Of a stretch of DNA of 64,000 bases, positions 24,301-47,520 are shown in pieces. The stretch is from assembly GCA_029948255.1 (NCBI GenBank), contig JALIZF010001682.1:62001-126000 (forward strand). The letters are read 5' to 3'. The translations under genes were made by a program, and so were the position numbers. Positions within the stretch are counted from its first letter, which is position 1. Every line of letters starts with the position of its first letter. This DNA is from Telmatactis stephensoni (lineage: Eukaryota > Cnidaria > Anthozoa > Actiniaria > Isophelliidae). Below the pieces are notes generated by a model. The model ran no database searches. It was not told where the DNA came from and was given only the letters and a program-made list of their open reading frames with translations.

Positions 24301-24575
24301 TGCAGACCTTTTGGATCGGTAGAACTACACTAAAAATATTAGTGAAATGGACAACAGTGGCTTCTATCCTGTTCCTTATGGCCACTTTCATCATGGAGTG
24401 AAAATCAAGAGAAACATCCATCGTATTCAAGCCCGAAAAGCCACCAATTTAACATCAATTTTTGCAGAAAATGGAAAGAAAGTTAGTTCGGTGATTTTTG
24501 CTTACCATCATATGGATATTGCTGAGCACCAACGATCTGCAGGACAACTGCAGTCAGGAACAGAAACCGTAGCAT
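18350..24575 (-). CDS. Sushi-EGF-ZP domain transmembrane protein, paralogue A
   Basis: Eight exons join in phase to 527 residues: 24575-24506, 23221-23027, 21898-21776, 21471-21260, 20710-20423, 19948-19833, 19525-19095 and 18498-18350. Domain order: signal peptide (1 to about 17), sushi/CCP (about 24-88, paired Cys and 'HGPPM'), calcium-binding-type EGF ('[12 protein letters not shown]', about 89-129), ZP domain (about 133-391; 'CGTT', 'PFCCYF', '[11 protein letters not shown]', final Cys 391), a Lys-rich tail with dibasic 'KQKR' at 415-418, membrane segment about 483-506, and a short tail ending in [13 protein letters not shown] modules polymerise into extracellular filaments. In the known family, maturation follows cleavage between the ZP module and the anchor, and KQKR fits that position. 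ZP proteins occur in coral skeletal matrix, so a matrix or surface role is plausible but not shown. A LINE tail and a palindromic MITE lie in introns. Confidence 0.92.
20794..20955. mobile_element. Palindromic MITE in intron 4 of ZP gene A
   Basis: Arms of about 65 bp: AAATTTTGTAAATCC...GAGCT...TTGTTAATTTTGTAAGCTCG at the left, with the complement CGAGCTTACAAAAT...AACAA...GGATTTACAAAATTT at the right. Only about 40 bp are unpaired, so the transcript could fold into a long hairpin. Confidence 0.75.
21967..22060. repeat. (GAGAG/AGGAG)n microsatellite
   Basis: About 18 uninterrupted 5-bp units (GGAGA). It directly adjoins the 3' end of the LINE fragment at 22062-22935. A short related tract appears at the other side of that LINE (22909-22938). 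Confidence 0.95.
22062..22935 (-). mobile_element. 5'-truncated LINE tail in intron 2 of ZP gene A
   Basis: One intact minus-strand frame starts near 22932 and runs to 22062. It reads like the region after the reverse transcriptase in many aquatic-animal LINEs: '[10 protein letters not shown]' at the start, then '[18 protein letters not shown]', then a Cys/His zinc-knuckle-like '[20 protein letters not shown]'. No RT catalytic motifs remain, so it is strongly 5' truncated. Its open frame over about 290 codons suggests recent insertion. It lies in the same orientation as the host gene. Confidence 0.75.
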
Positions 24576-25540
24576 CTTCACTACTGAATTTGCCACAGAT
24601 TGAAATTTAAATTCCCTCACTCATCAACCTGAAGCTTTGTCAATAAACTTTAAAAGTTATAAAAAGGTAAACTTTGCATAAATTTGGTAGGCTACTAAAA
24701 TTAGCATTACAAAACGTCCCACGTAAACAAGGATTTGTCTAAAAGTCAAGCACTTAAAACTTGCATATATGACATACAAAAGAACTTTTTGCTGTCTAAT
24801 TTCGTAGTTAAAAGAAAATCATTCGCTGCTGATAATTATGTAGTACATTACTGAGTCTGCACACGTTGCTTGGGCGTGTCCCAGCATTATTACTGCTTGT
24901 AAAAGCCTGGCGGTAAGCATGGCCCAGGTATATAAGACTTTTAATGAAGAAAGTAAAGAACATAGTTCAAGCCTACGCTTAGATTACGCGGTAAAAAATT
25001 CCGCGGAAGTCAAATAAACAACAGCTACTTTTTAATGACTTTTTCCACTGCCGAGGCATCGATACGGTTGTATTCATTGACGCTTTTCAATATCTGTTCA
25101 AGGTATATAGTTGCATTCTGATTAGAGAACTTAAGTTTAACGCAAAATGCTTTGTGCAATGTCTCAGAAATTTGATATATCTTGTATTTGGATTATCTTG
25201 TTTGCTTGCAAAAACATAAAAAATACCGAAAACCTAACTCAAAATTATTTGGACTGAACTGGAAATATATTAGAAAGAGATTTCAGACAACCGTTACGGA
25301 CTGGTAGTAGATATGCACTGCAAAAGAGTAAAAAATATCCAAAGTATAAACCCGAGTTTATAATGAAAAGATGCACTATATTAGGTTAGTTTCCAATAGC
25401 GGGATAACAAGTTATTGACGTTATTCAATGAATACTGTGCAATCTTGAAACTGGAAGGGAGGAATACGAAAAAACAGATCGACAATTGTCAAGTTTCGAG
25501 CACTCAGGCTTTTTTCATGACAAAAGACAGGGATCAGGAG
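24576..25540. other. Spacer between ZP gene A start and downstream SINE
   Basis: Should contain the promoter of ZP gene A. A weak TATA-like CTTTTTATAAC on the minus strand at about 24655-24666 lies some 85 bp before the start codon. Nothing else is supported. Confidence 0.3.
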
Positions 25541-25744
25541 GCAGAATGGTCGAGTGGTCAGAACGTCCATCTCAGAATCCGGTGACCGTTATATTTCGAG
25601 TCCCCACTCTGTCCAGTAGCTGAGGTTGAATTTGTTCCGCGATCGTTTGTTCCGGGTTCGCCATGTTCAAATTTAGTTTCTCAACCATGCTTGTAAATAG
25701 CCAACTGGTTTGCCTCCTTGCTAGCTGGGGTTTCTTAAAAAAAA
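25541..25744 (+). mobile_element. tRNA-derived SINE
   Basis: The head contains an A-box-like 'TGGTCGAGTGGTCAGA' and a B-box-like 'ATTTCGAGTCCC' at about the spacing of a type II tRNA. A unique body of about 110 bp follows, ending in an A-rich tail near 25737-25744. The acceptor-stem bases do not pair well, so it is not a working tRNA gene. It stands alone in the window. Confidence 0.6.
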
Positions 25745-26357
25745 CTATATTTTCTTTAATTTATTTCATTTCAGTTACTCAATTGTGAAGTGCAGTGAGA
25801 CGTTGTATTACGCACTATATAAATACCCATTGCCAACATATGTTGTCGAAGGAGGCAATTCATTTTGAAAAGCAGATGCTTTATTAAACGATGTGGGGCT
25901 TACAATTCATTAGTTTCAGTTTTGTAAAGATTCCACATTAAAGAATTCCAGCTACCACGAGTGTTTGTAACCAAGGAAATCGACATCAAGATAAAAAAAA
26001 AACAAAGCTTAAAATTATAAAAGAAAAAAGTGCTCATCTTTACATGATAAATATACGGCAGTATATAATATAAGGCACTAACCAAACATTAGCATGCAAT
26101 TGGGGACTCCGTGGACGAGGACTGGGCGTGGCCGGGCAGACAGCGGGGTTCAGGGATACAAAACTGGACACAAAATGACATCAAGTAAAAATTAAGGGCT
26201 CTATATTTCAAGCCCTCAAAGATTTCATAATCAACCTAAGAGGTATACTTTCCATCTCAAATCCCCATTCTGCTAATGTATGATCAACGCCTCTGACAAA
26301 AATACTAATAAAGATTAAGAAAAGAATCTATTCTGATTCATCATCGACCCTGGTATT
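25745..26357. other. 3' flank of ZP gene B
   Basis: No gene supported. Probably holds the 3' UTR of the minus-strand ZP gene B whose stop is at 26358. Confidence 0.35.
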
Positions 26358-29300
26358 TCAGGACTTCATGGGCCTATAATTAGGCATCCCTCGGTTGTTA
26401 GCTTGCTTTACTTTCCTTCCAATATACAATACGCCAATCAGGGCCATCACAGTTAATGCTGTCAAGACTATCAACATTATATTGCTGGTAGAGGCAGCTG
26501 TGGTAAAAATAAGACGAAAATTTAATTATGGTCATAATCGCTGTACAATTACTCGGGTTATTGCGAGCCTTGTTTCTAATCCATTTCAAGGACGACAAAT
26601 AATTGTCACTTTTGCGCACAATTTACCCAATATGTCTTTCCCCCAAGCCCTGGTCATTAATGTGCTTGAACCTCACTATCTATGAACAACGCTGTGCTCT
26701 CATTTGGTTAAACAATTCTCACCGGCACTTGTCTTGTCTGAATCAGTGTCTTGTTCTTTCTCCATGTTGGTTTCCAATTCATTTAGTTTCTTTCCCTCAT
26801 CTTCTGATGGCTGATCTTCAGCGACCTTTTTATCATTACCTCGCACGACGTTTGGCTCATCTTCTATCAAAGACACTGGTCCCTTGGATAGAATGTACTT
26901 GCGGTCTTTCTCTTTCTTTTCTGTTGCCACGTGTTTTTTGACAGCTCGTGTGCTTATCACATGGGTCTTGGCTGCCTTAGCATTTGATTGCGATTGGGTG
27001 CGTTTGTATGCAGCAGAGGTGCAGCCCTTGGAGCAACGTGAGCCAGGATCACCTGCTTTGCAGACAAACACGCTACAGTGGAGATACACGAAGGGGAATT
27101 TACCAACAAACTTCAGGGCTTCAACACTGAAGCGCTGTTTATGCGGGGAGGGGGAGGATTCTGTTTTGGTAGTAGAGTCGACAATACATCTGAAAGAAAG
27201 AATTTAAAATTTATGTAAAGACGACACTGTTAAATTTAGAAGAAGAAGAAGAAGAAGAAGAAGAAGAAGAAGAAGAAGAAGAAGAAGAAGAAGATGATGA
27301 TGAGAAGGAGGAGGAGAGGAGGAGGAGCAAAGCAAAAGCATGCAAACGATCAAAATTAACGAAAAGAGCAATTTAAAGCGAAAGGGTGAAAAAGAACCAA
27401 AGAATAAATTAAAGAGCAAGAAAACAACAACAGCAACAAATAAACGTGAAGAACGAAGAACGGGAAATCAAAAAAACAACAACAAACAAACAAACAAAAA
27501 ACCAACAACAACAACAACAATTAAAAATCACTGAAAGATCTTAGAAACAAAATGTCATCCATTGCAGCCATACCCGTCATGAATAAGCTCGTATCTTAAT
27601 CTCCCCGCCTTTTTATGATCACGTGTTGGTGTAGCGAAACAGTTTTCAGCAAAAATGACGAGGTTTTGGTCAATGGAGTCAACTGACACTTCAAAGTACA
27701 GCCTTTCTCTCAGGTACACAGAGACAGGGAAATCGTTCCACGTATAAACACTCTGGTACGCCTTTCTGTGGAAGAAGTCCATTCGCAGCTTAAATTTGCC
27801 GTATCTGTGAAACCGGAAAAGTAATTTTAAGGATTTATTTGATTAAACAAGGTAATTTTATGAATAAGAATATCTTAATAATCATAAATTGCATTTCCAA
27901 ATGTAAATGTAAATAGATCCATGCAGCACATACAATCAGTGCATTGGCACAGGACTATATTCTGTCTATGCTGTCCATACACTTTTACGACTGAGGTAAC
28001 ACTACCTACACATTCGTTTGTTAAAGTAAACCAAAGCATTACAAGGCATAGAAGATGTCAACCATTTATGCAGAACATTTCAACGAAAGAGAATAATCCT
28101 ATGAACGAATTCAGTATGACAATCGTACGCAGTTGCAGTAGATTGTACATTATAATTTCCTTTTCTGGAGTCAGCAAAGTCTGGGTTCCACATTTACGAA
28201 ATTTGAACTATTTTGCCTTGCATGCATCATAAGCTGATATATTTCTTTGCACGTAAGGGTTTTGTAAGGACTTTTAGACATAAGTGAGAATCAAGGATAT
28301 CATTCAGTTTTCAAATCAAATGAATACATTTATGCTTGCTATATTGTAGTTTCTAATCGTACCCTTTCTCTTTCAGTACCAGTTCTCTGACAAAAGGCTT
28401 GTAGCCCACAGCACTAACAATGGCGTTATCGAGGTAGTAACAACAGAAAGGGATATTAAATTCGCCTTCTCCAACACGAGTAACGAGACCTTTATGAACA
28501 ACCTTTCTCTCTGTTACCCTGTTACTGTAAACAAAGAAGTTTTTGACATGACGTCGTGTTGTGCCACACCCTTTCAGCTCGGTCTTGAAGATGTAGTGAG
28601 TTTTGTTCTCGCGTGCATGACAACTTGGATCGCGAAGCTGTAGGTAGTTGCCTTGGAGATCATTAAGAGCGTACTTAGGAATGATGATCTCAATGTTATG
28701 TGCGGTGCAGTTTAGGACCAGTCCTACAGCTGGAACAGAAAATGGGAATCAACAATGAACAAACTGATGACACCATGATAATACATATATCAGTACAAAA
28801 GGGTTGTATGTCGTGGTTTCAAATTACTTTTAGTTTGAGAGTTTTCAAACCTGCAGTTTGATTATATTTAATTTCCATTGTTCCAGATTATGGTAATGAA
28901 TATAACACAGTGACAGCAAAGAATTACAATTTTCGAACTGACCAAAAATATTTTCAAGCTACAACATATATGTATGCTGAACAGACAGAGTTCGTAGTTA
29001 CCAGTCTGGGCAATAACACAATTTTGCTCTTTCTCTCCCATCACCTTCATGAAAATTGAAACATTTTCTCTTGCCAAACATTTCATTGTTTTATCTCAAA
29101 CTTGGAATTGCTGCAGGACTGTAGGGAAGCCTCATATTATGGGATATAGGCAGTGGGCAGTGTTTGTGCAGAAAACCCTCTTCATATCTGACGAACATTA
29201 GATTTAATTTGAAATAAATAAACGAATGAATTTCAAACATTTGTCTGGATTACCTCTACATGTTTTGCTATCCTTTGCTAGGACGAGTGGTCGAGGACAC

Positions 29301-31296
29301 TCACAATGATATGCGCCTTCATAGTTATGACATCTATGACTGCATCCACCATTCCTGAACCTACACTCATTGATATCTATGGAAGAATAAAACATCAATG
29401 TAGATACTTAGTGCAATGAGGCTTATATACCATTGCCAGTAGAAGCATCCAATGTCCGTGAAATTGTAAAGGGTTACTAGAAAGTCATGCAACTAACGGT
29501 TAACTGATGAAGACTCGAGTGAGAGTCGAAACATCTTAATTATGTAAAACAAAAAAGTCAGATGAAAACAGAGTTATTTCAAATTAATTATCAATGTAGA
29601 TACTTAGTGCAATGAGGCTGTCAATGTGCTTATATACCAATGCCAGTAGAAACCTCCATTAATGTTCGTGAAATTGTAAAGGGTTACTAGAAAGTCATGC
29701 ATTGTACATGCAGATTTAATGCAATGCTGCAAAGGGTGCCATTGAGATCATTTGCAACCTATGGCACTACAAGCTAATGTTTTAGTTGCTTATGTATTTG
29801 GTGTTGGCAGAACTGATGAAGAACTGATGCAAATTAGTAGTCTAACAATAAATCTTACTGAAATTCAGCACAAGTGGAAGTGATTAATCAATAAATTCTC
29901 AATCATATATGTATGTAGATCATGGTACAACTGAAAATGCTTTGTCAGCTTCTAAATAGTATTGTTGCACCTTCACAAAAATGGACTTCAGTGTTTTTAC
30001 ACGACTGCAAAATTGCAGAAAATCCTACCTACCTACACAGGTAATTCGTCTGTGGCCAAAGAACCATGATCCGTCATCCTGACATACAGTCATAGGCGGT
30101 CCATGTACTCGATATCCCTTTTTACAGGTAAAGTGACATCTTGTACCACTTGGTTGTGCGTTATCTTTACATGTTGGTGGGTTAACGTTAACACCGGGCC
30201 CCATATGAAGAGCTGGACAACTTTTTACTGTATGGAAAATTAATATATCAGAAATGTTAAACATTTAGTGAATTCTCGTATTACACTAAGGACACAGCTG
30301 GGAGAATCAGAAAAACGCTTCCATAGTTTACTGAGCGGTGTCTGTATCTGCCTACTTGGCCACACTGAACATTATGTTCCTTTTTTTTTTTTTTTTTTTT
30401 TTTTTTCAAAAGATTTCATATTTGGTTGACTTGGTCTTTTTCAAAGGTTTCATATGTTTATGAACTTTTATTAAGAAACGCGAGTTTTTGAGAGACTTAA
30501 CAATTTAATACGACGACTTAATTTACTATGGCCAGGAAAAAGTAGGAAATAATTTATCTAGATTATTTAATCTTCCTCAGTTCTTTTTAATATCTTGCCC
30601 AGAGATTTAATATTCCTAAAACCGGCCTTTGGCTGCATGTATTGGGTAATTAATTTCCTTAAAATGTAACTCTAAAACACAAGATTTCATTTTGGAATGA
30701 CACACAAATCTATGAGCTTTTAGGCGTGTAAAATCAAGTGTAAAACTAAATGAAGTATTTGTGCCAAACCAGAAGCTACTTGATTGTATGCCACTTGTTC
30801 ATAACCAAGTTTGTTTGCTCTACATCACTTAGTACTTGTAGATTTGTCCGCGGTGATCCGCCAACACAAGGCACAAAGTATAATTTTAATTTACGCGGCA
30901 CTTTAGGCCTAAGAAATCCAAAGCAGCTAAACGTTGCGGCATATCAGCATATCTGACCACCTTTCCAAACGTGAAATGTGGAAGAAACATAAGATTAAAG
31001 TCGTTTTCTCTGATACTAGTTAAGTTTCTTTTCAGAATGAAGAAAGAAAACTTCAAAATTTAAGTAATACTTTTGATTCCCTATTATTTTCAAAAGCAGC
31101 AGAACAATTTTTTGGAAATAAAATTATTGTCATCAGTCGAAAACCCCGCGACCAAGACCTGTAGAACTGACAAGAAACACATTGAATGTTTACCTTCACC
31201 TCCACCTCCACCTCCATATCGGCTTTCTCTCTTCTCCTGCAAATCTGCTCTCGAAAACCCTATTGCTAAAGTTAGAAACAGCACCAGTAATGCCAT
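26358..31296 (-). CDS. Sushi-EGF-ZP domain transmembrane protein, paralogue B
   Basis: Seven exons join in phase to 541 residues: 31296-31194, 30227-30033, 29376-29254, 28729-28363, 27804-27574, 27189-26723 and 26497-26358. Order: signal peptide (1 to about 17), Gly-rich spacer (28-33), sushi (about 35-99), EGF ('DINECRFRNGGC', about 100-140), ZP domain (about 144-396; 'CGTTRR', 'PFCCYY', 'VYTWNDFPVSV', 'RCSKGC'), an acidic/basic low-complexity tail, membrane segment about 502-521, and a short tail. The start ATG has a good context (A at -3, G at +4). Sushi and EGF exons match paralogue A in length (195 and 123 nt), but ZP-domain introns differ. The tail lacks a clear furin-type site, unlike paralogue A. 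Transcription is head-to-tail with paralogue A, 1.8 kb apart. Function is inferred as an extracellular or surface filament protein. Confidence 0.92.
27240..27316. repeat. (AAG)n microsatellite
   Basis: About 18 tandem AAG units followed by GAT and GAG variants, within intron 5 of ZP gene B. A nearby A/C-rich stretch (about 27430-27525, AAC and AAAC units) is also low complexity. Confidence 0.9.
29396..29701. repeat. ~95-bp direct duplication in intron 2 of ZP gene B
   Basis: The block from 'caatgtagatacttagtgc' to 'gggttactagaaagtcatgc' occurs at 29396-29487 and again at 29592-29701, with a small internal insertion in the second copy. The spacer holds the partly palindromic 'GACTCGAGTGAGAGTC'. 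Confidence 0.8.
30381..30405. repeat. Poly-T tract
   Basis: An uninterrupted run of about 26 T in intron 1 of ZP gene B (poly-A on the transcribed strand). It could be the tail of a decayed retroelement but no body is recognisable. Confidence 0.85.
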
Positions 31297-33250
31297 GATT
31301 TCTTTTGAAAGGTGCAAGCAGCGAAGATGTTGCCTTCGGCTTGCTGTAGTTGTGATTAAGATGTTCAGCTAAAAATGTAAAGTAAGTTGTGTTAGACACC
31401 ACTTCAGGTTTACAGAATTAGCATGACAAAAACATCCACCTACGGATAACATTCCATCATATCAAGGTTTTTAATGAACAAATATCTTGATCTTCGTCAA
31501 ACTGTGGAAAGTCAACACAATCTAGACGACAGATTAGAGTGACAAGATTCCTCAGTATCTTAGTACTCACATTTAAACATCTTAAAGGACAAAGTAATAT
31601 TATTTTAAAAATACGAAGATTAGAGAAGAAAGAAAAGCTGGAAATTGTACAGGCGCAGCAGAAAAACGTGTTTTAAAAATTGAAAATTGCTCTATCAAAT
31701 ACTTAATGACTCATTACGTATGTATTCATTCTATGACATCATATCATGATATCTGACGGAGTTTAGGCTGGGGCGAGGCTGAAGAGGAGAGCGTTTACTA
31801 GTGAAGTCAAATTTCGATAAAAGTATAGGATTGTTAGCTTTTTGTTTCAGAAAATTGAGTTCAAAAGATGCGCATTTTCGTCGAGTCTTGTTCGCCTTTA
31901 GGCGGGATTGTTAGAAATGGAGAGACTTCATTGTGTATCAACAGCACAGTAGAGACTTTAGGCCTTAAAACGCCTTAAAATACTCAACGTAGCCTAAATT
32001 AGCCTTACGTTAATTAATTTCAGTTAAGTTGCCTTAAAACGCCTAAAAATGCCGTAAACTGGTAAAACGCCTTAAAAAATTACACAAATTTCTCCACATT
32101 TTTTTAAAACGCCTAGAACGCCTTAAACTGCATTAAGTTACTGTAAAAAACGGCGACTTAAGGACCCGGGATAGGCCTAGACCACTAACTATGCCTAGAC
32201 TTTCACACGAGAATTTCCGGAAACTTTTGCTGTGATCGTCAATTGGATTAAAGGAAATAATATTGTTGTACGTGCTGAATCGAACAAGCTGGTGTCTTTC
32301 GCCACTATAATTTTAAACCTTAAAAATGTTTTAGGCCTTTTCTATTAGACGCAAGCTGACCTCATAGTATCAACTAGGGATCACAGAAAACCGAGTGATT
32401 TGTTGTTGTTGAACACAGTAAAGTAAATGTAAAAATCGTTGTTTTTCTACGATCATCAATTATACTGGTACATCAACTACAAGATACTAGTAATGACAGG
32501 CTGCTCGCCTCGATTCTGATTATACAAGCAACTCCGCAAGGATTCCAAGCTCCAGTCCTTGGTCAATCCGCTAGTGATATCTATTCGTTTGTTTGGGAGA
32601 AAACATAACACAATATATTGTGCTATTCTTGAAAGTTTGACTTTAGTTCGTATCAGGTGAATGTAAAAACGATTCAAGACCTTTGTTTTAATTTATAGAA
32701 TGGTATAAGTGGAGGGGAAAAGTGGACAGAAACAATGGGAATAGAGGATATTAGTGAGGAGAAACAGGGTTAGAAATAGGGGAAATTGACAGACTGGAGA
32801 CCAAAGAAGAACATGAACTTCGTCCATATGTCCGTTACACAGCTAGATTAGCTTTTTTTAGTTATTCTGTGTAACGTTTACCTATATTAATTGTGTATAT
32901 GTATATTTTTGTATGTATAATAATGTAATGTAAAGGTAATAAAAGCAATAAAAGTCGAACACATATACTCCAGAAAGCCTGACTAGGTCCAAGAGCTAGT
33001 ATAAAGTTAATTGTAGAACTATAGCCGATCTCAAGAAGGCTGGCGGTTTAAAAATGAGGTGTCAATTTTTTAGGCATTTCTTTTACAAGTTTCAAGTGTG
33101 AACTTGGCTTAGTGTACAAGGTATATCGGGAAAATATTAACGAAACGAGAAGAAATTTTGTTGACGTTTGTTTCTTCTTTCGTTTATATTTAAACTTTAT
33201 GCCCACATAAACATGAAAACATATTTTCAAGCAAATATCGCGAGGGTACT
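31297..33250. other. Intergenic; contains CGCCTTAAAA-rich stretch
   Basis: No supported gene. Between about 31955 and 32160 the word (A)CGCCTTAAAA and close variants recur about ten times without strict spacing. At 32826-32870 a small hairpin with GTTACACAG / CTGTGTAAC ends is present. Confidence 0.4.
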
Positions 33251-33450
33251 TTTTATTACTCGTGCCCAGGCCGTAGGCCGGCGGCACGAGTCTAGGTTTA
33301 CGTTTTCTATCAGTCTATCAGTCTATCGTCGTAGTCGAGAATGTGCCATGAAAACGAGGCAAGCCACAGGCACCCCAGGCAATCATTTAGAGCACCGTGC
33401 ATATAAAGCAAATGGACGGGTCCGGGTTCGAATCCTCATGGAATAAAAAG
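33251..33450 (+). mobile_element. tRNA-like SINE fragment
   Basis: Contains a half A-box 'TTAGAGCACCGTGC' and a full B-box 'GGGTTCGAATCC' ending in CCTCATGGAA. An A-rich stretch and an eight-T run, a possible Pol III stop, follow. The anticodon arm cannot fold as a normal tRNA. The 5' part includes the small palindrome TCGTGCC...GGCACGA. Likely a SINE head or tRNA pseudogene. Confidence 0.5.
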
Positions 33451-33950
33451 GATTTTTTTTTCGCCTTACTATGTAGTAAATATTATCTTTTCATTTTTGT
33501 GTATGCTTTTTTCTGGTTTTGAAGCATTTTAAGCTGTTTTTTAATTTGATTTAATTTCCAATATATTTTGACTCAAGCGACAGCTTGTCTGGCTCAGGAA
33601 ATTTCAATTGAGAATTTCACGAATTTCTTATCATTGAGTGCACGTTTTCAGGATAAAAGGGATGATAAAAAACATTATGTATTTCAATGTTCTCTGTAAT
33701 TAAATGGTATGGCTGAAATTTTTTGGCGTACAAACTAAAATAAATACTATTAGAAAGTCAATGATTACAAAGCAACCGCTACTTGAAAATATCAAAGAAA
33801 ATAGACCGAGGTTAAACAGGTTACCCAAACAGGACGGTGTGCTTTCGTGACGCTACAATGAGTTGTGGTGTAAAACATCCATTTTGTATTCTAGATATAG
33901 TATTTTATCTTTATATTTCAAGATCGCCCAAGTTCTCGAGATTGGCTATA

Positions 33951-34168
33951 CGTCTATTTCAAAACAGGTCGTCGTACGCCCACGCGACTAGACTGAAAAG
34001 GTGTATGGGTACTAGCACAACTTTCGGCTTTTGCTTAATTTTAGCAGCAACAAGTGCGGTTCTTTAGTGTATAAGGTCATTGAATTTGAATAACTTCAGT
34101 AATTTCTACCTATACTCCCTTTCGGGCGAATCGTGTATAATTGATACCAACGTTTATTGAAATAAGTG
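33951..34168. mobile_element. MITE, second CACCTATTTCA family, copy 2
   Basis: Flanked by TA, with ends CGTCTATTTCAAAAC and TTGAAATAAGTG. It matches the element at 8490-8773 through most of its length, with some internal deletion. It is non-coding. Confidence 0.78.
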
Positions 34169-34638
34169 TATATACACATGACTTGCATCTACACAAAGCT
34201 TGTATATTTCACAAAAATAATAAAACTTTATTCCGCCGGAATAAAGTCCACCGGACTAACACCATACTTTAGTCCACCGGAAATGATATTCTATGGTGAT
34301 GATAGGAGTAAGTAGCAAGCAGTGCGTTTTCTACTATATAGGCCTTTTGCATTAAACGAATATGAGAGCCTCAAAAACAGAACGATCTCAACCAGCCAAG
34401 CTTTAACTTGTCTTTGTTTCAGATTTCCTAGTACGTGTTTTGCCATCCACTATGGAGGATTTGGTCATAAACTGGATACCATGTGACAAGTTGATGCAAA
34501 AAGCCTATTAGAACTCTCTCTAAAAGAGGATTGTCTACCAAAGAGGAGAGCTTCAGATGTAAAGAATGTCTTCACAAATAATTGTTACTTATAATAAGTA
34601 TAGTACTGTTAAAATTAGTATAAATACTAGCTGGACAT
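34169..34638. other. Spacer downstream of EFTUD2
   Basis: No gene supported. A small double palindrome built from TTTATTCCGCCGGAATAAAG and TCCACCGGA repeats lies at about 34228-34282. Confidence 0.4.
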
Positions 34639-34644
34639 TTTATT
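34639..34644 (-). promoter_or_regulatory. Poly(A) signal of EFTUD2
   Basis: AATAAA on the minus strand, about 40 bp past the EFTUD2 stop codon. Confidence 0.5.
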
Positions 34645-34684
34645 AATGTTATCAGATCATTTGTAGTTACAAAGAGAGAGTAAA

Positions 34685-47091
<12,407 letters not shown>

Positions 47092-47520
47092 GTTGGAAAA
47101 CGTGCAAGAAGAACACTTGACGAGAGAGACTGAGGAGACTTGTTCCGAGTGACGAAGTCAATATTAATTAGGGAGGGGTAGGATCGTCATAAATTAGAAA
47201 ACAATCTAGTTCAAAAATATATTTCAGTTTTTTTCCTAATACGATTTTTCAAAACTTTATTAGGCAATAAAGTATGTATTAAAGCTATTTTTGGCCTTTT
47301 AAATGTAATTTTAAAGTCTAATTGAATGTTTTAAAATGTATGTCTGTACCCTCCCCTAGTTAGTGCTAAAATTGTGTCTTAGTGTCTGTCCAGCGGAGTT
47401 ACTCAATGCTCCTACAAATTCAAGATGGCGGACGAATCGTATTTGCACGTGTTTTAATGTTCTTTAAGGGTATTTGGATTTATAATTTTGTAATTGGTTT
47501 TTAAAAAGCAAACTTCGATT
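47092..47520. promoter_or_regulatory. Divergent promoter between EFTUD2 and DHX37
   Basis: 429 bp separate the two start codons on opposite strands. CAAGATGGCGGAC at 47421-47433 matches the YY1 consensus often found at or just after the start sites of housekeeping genes, and an E-box CACGTG lies at 47446-47451. The ATG within the YY1-like word opens a 10-codon frame that ends before the DHX37 start. No TATA box is obvious. Shared regulation is inferred from geometry. Confidence 0.6.

Noticed and set aside
25541..25625. Possible tRNA-Ser/Leu gene
   Set aside because: A- and B-box words are present, but the acceptor and anticodon stems do not pair and a SINE-like body with an A-rich tail follows.
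27340..27534. Lys/Asn-rich plus-strand frame
   Set aside because: Low-complexity A-rich repeat in an intron of ZP gene B.
31297..31317. Longer N-terminus of ZP paralogue B
   Set aside because: The upstream codon is TTG. The ATG at 31296 has good context and gives a standard signal peptide.
33380..33450. Possible tRNA gene with a good B-box
   Set aside because: Anticodon arm and acceptor stem cannot be drawn; treated as SINE or tRNA pseudogene.
47494..47520. Nine extra N-terminal residues on DHX37
   Set aside because: They would need a TTG start directly after an in-frame TAA; the ATG at 47521 begins the conserved [14 protein letters not shown].
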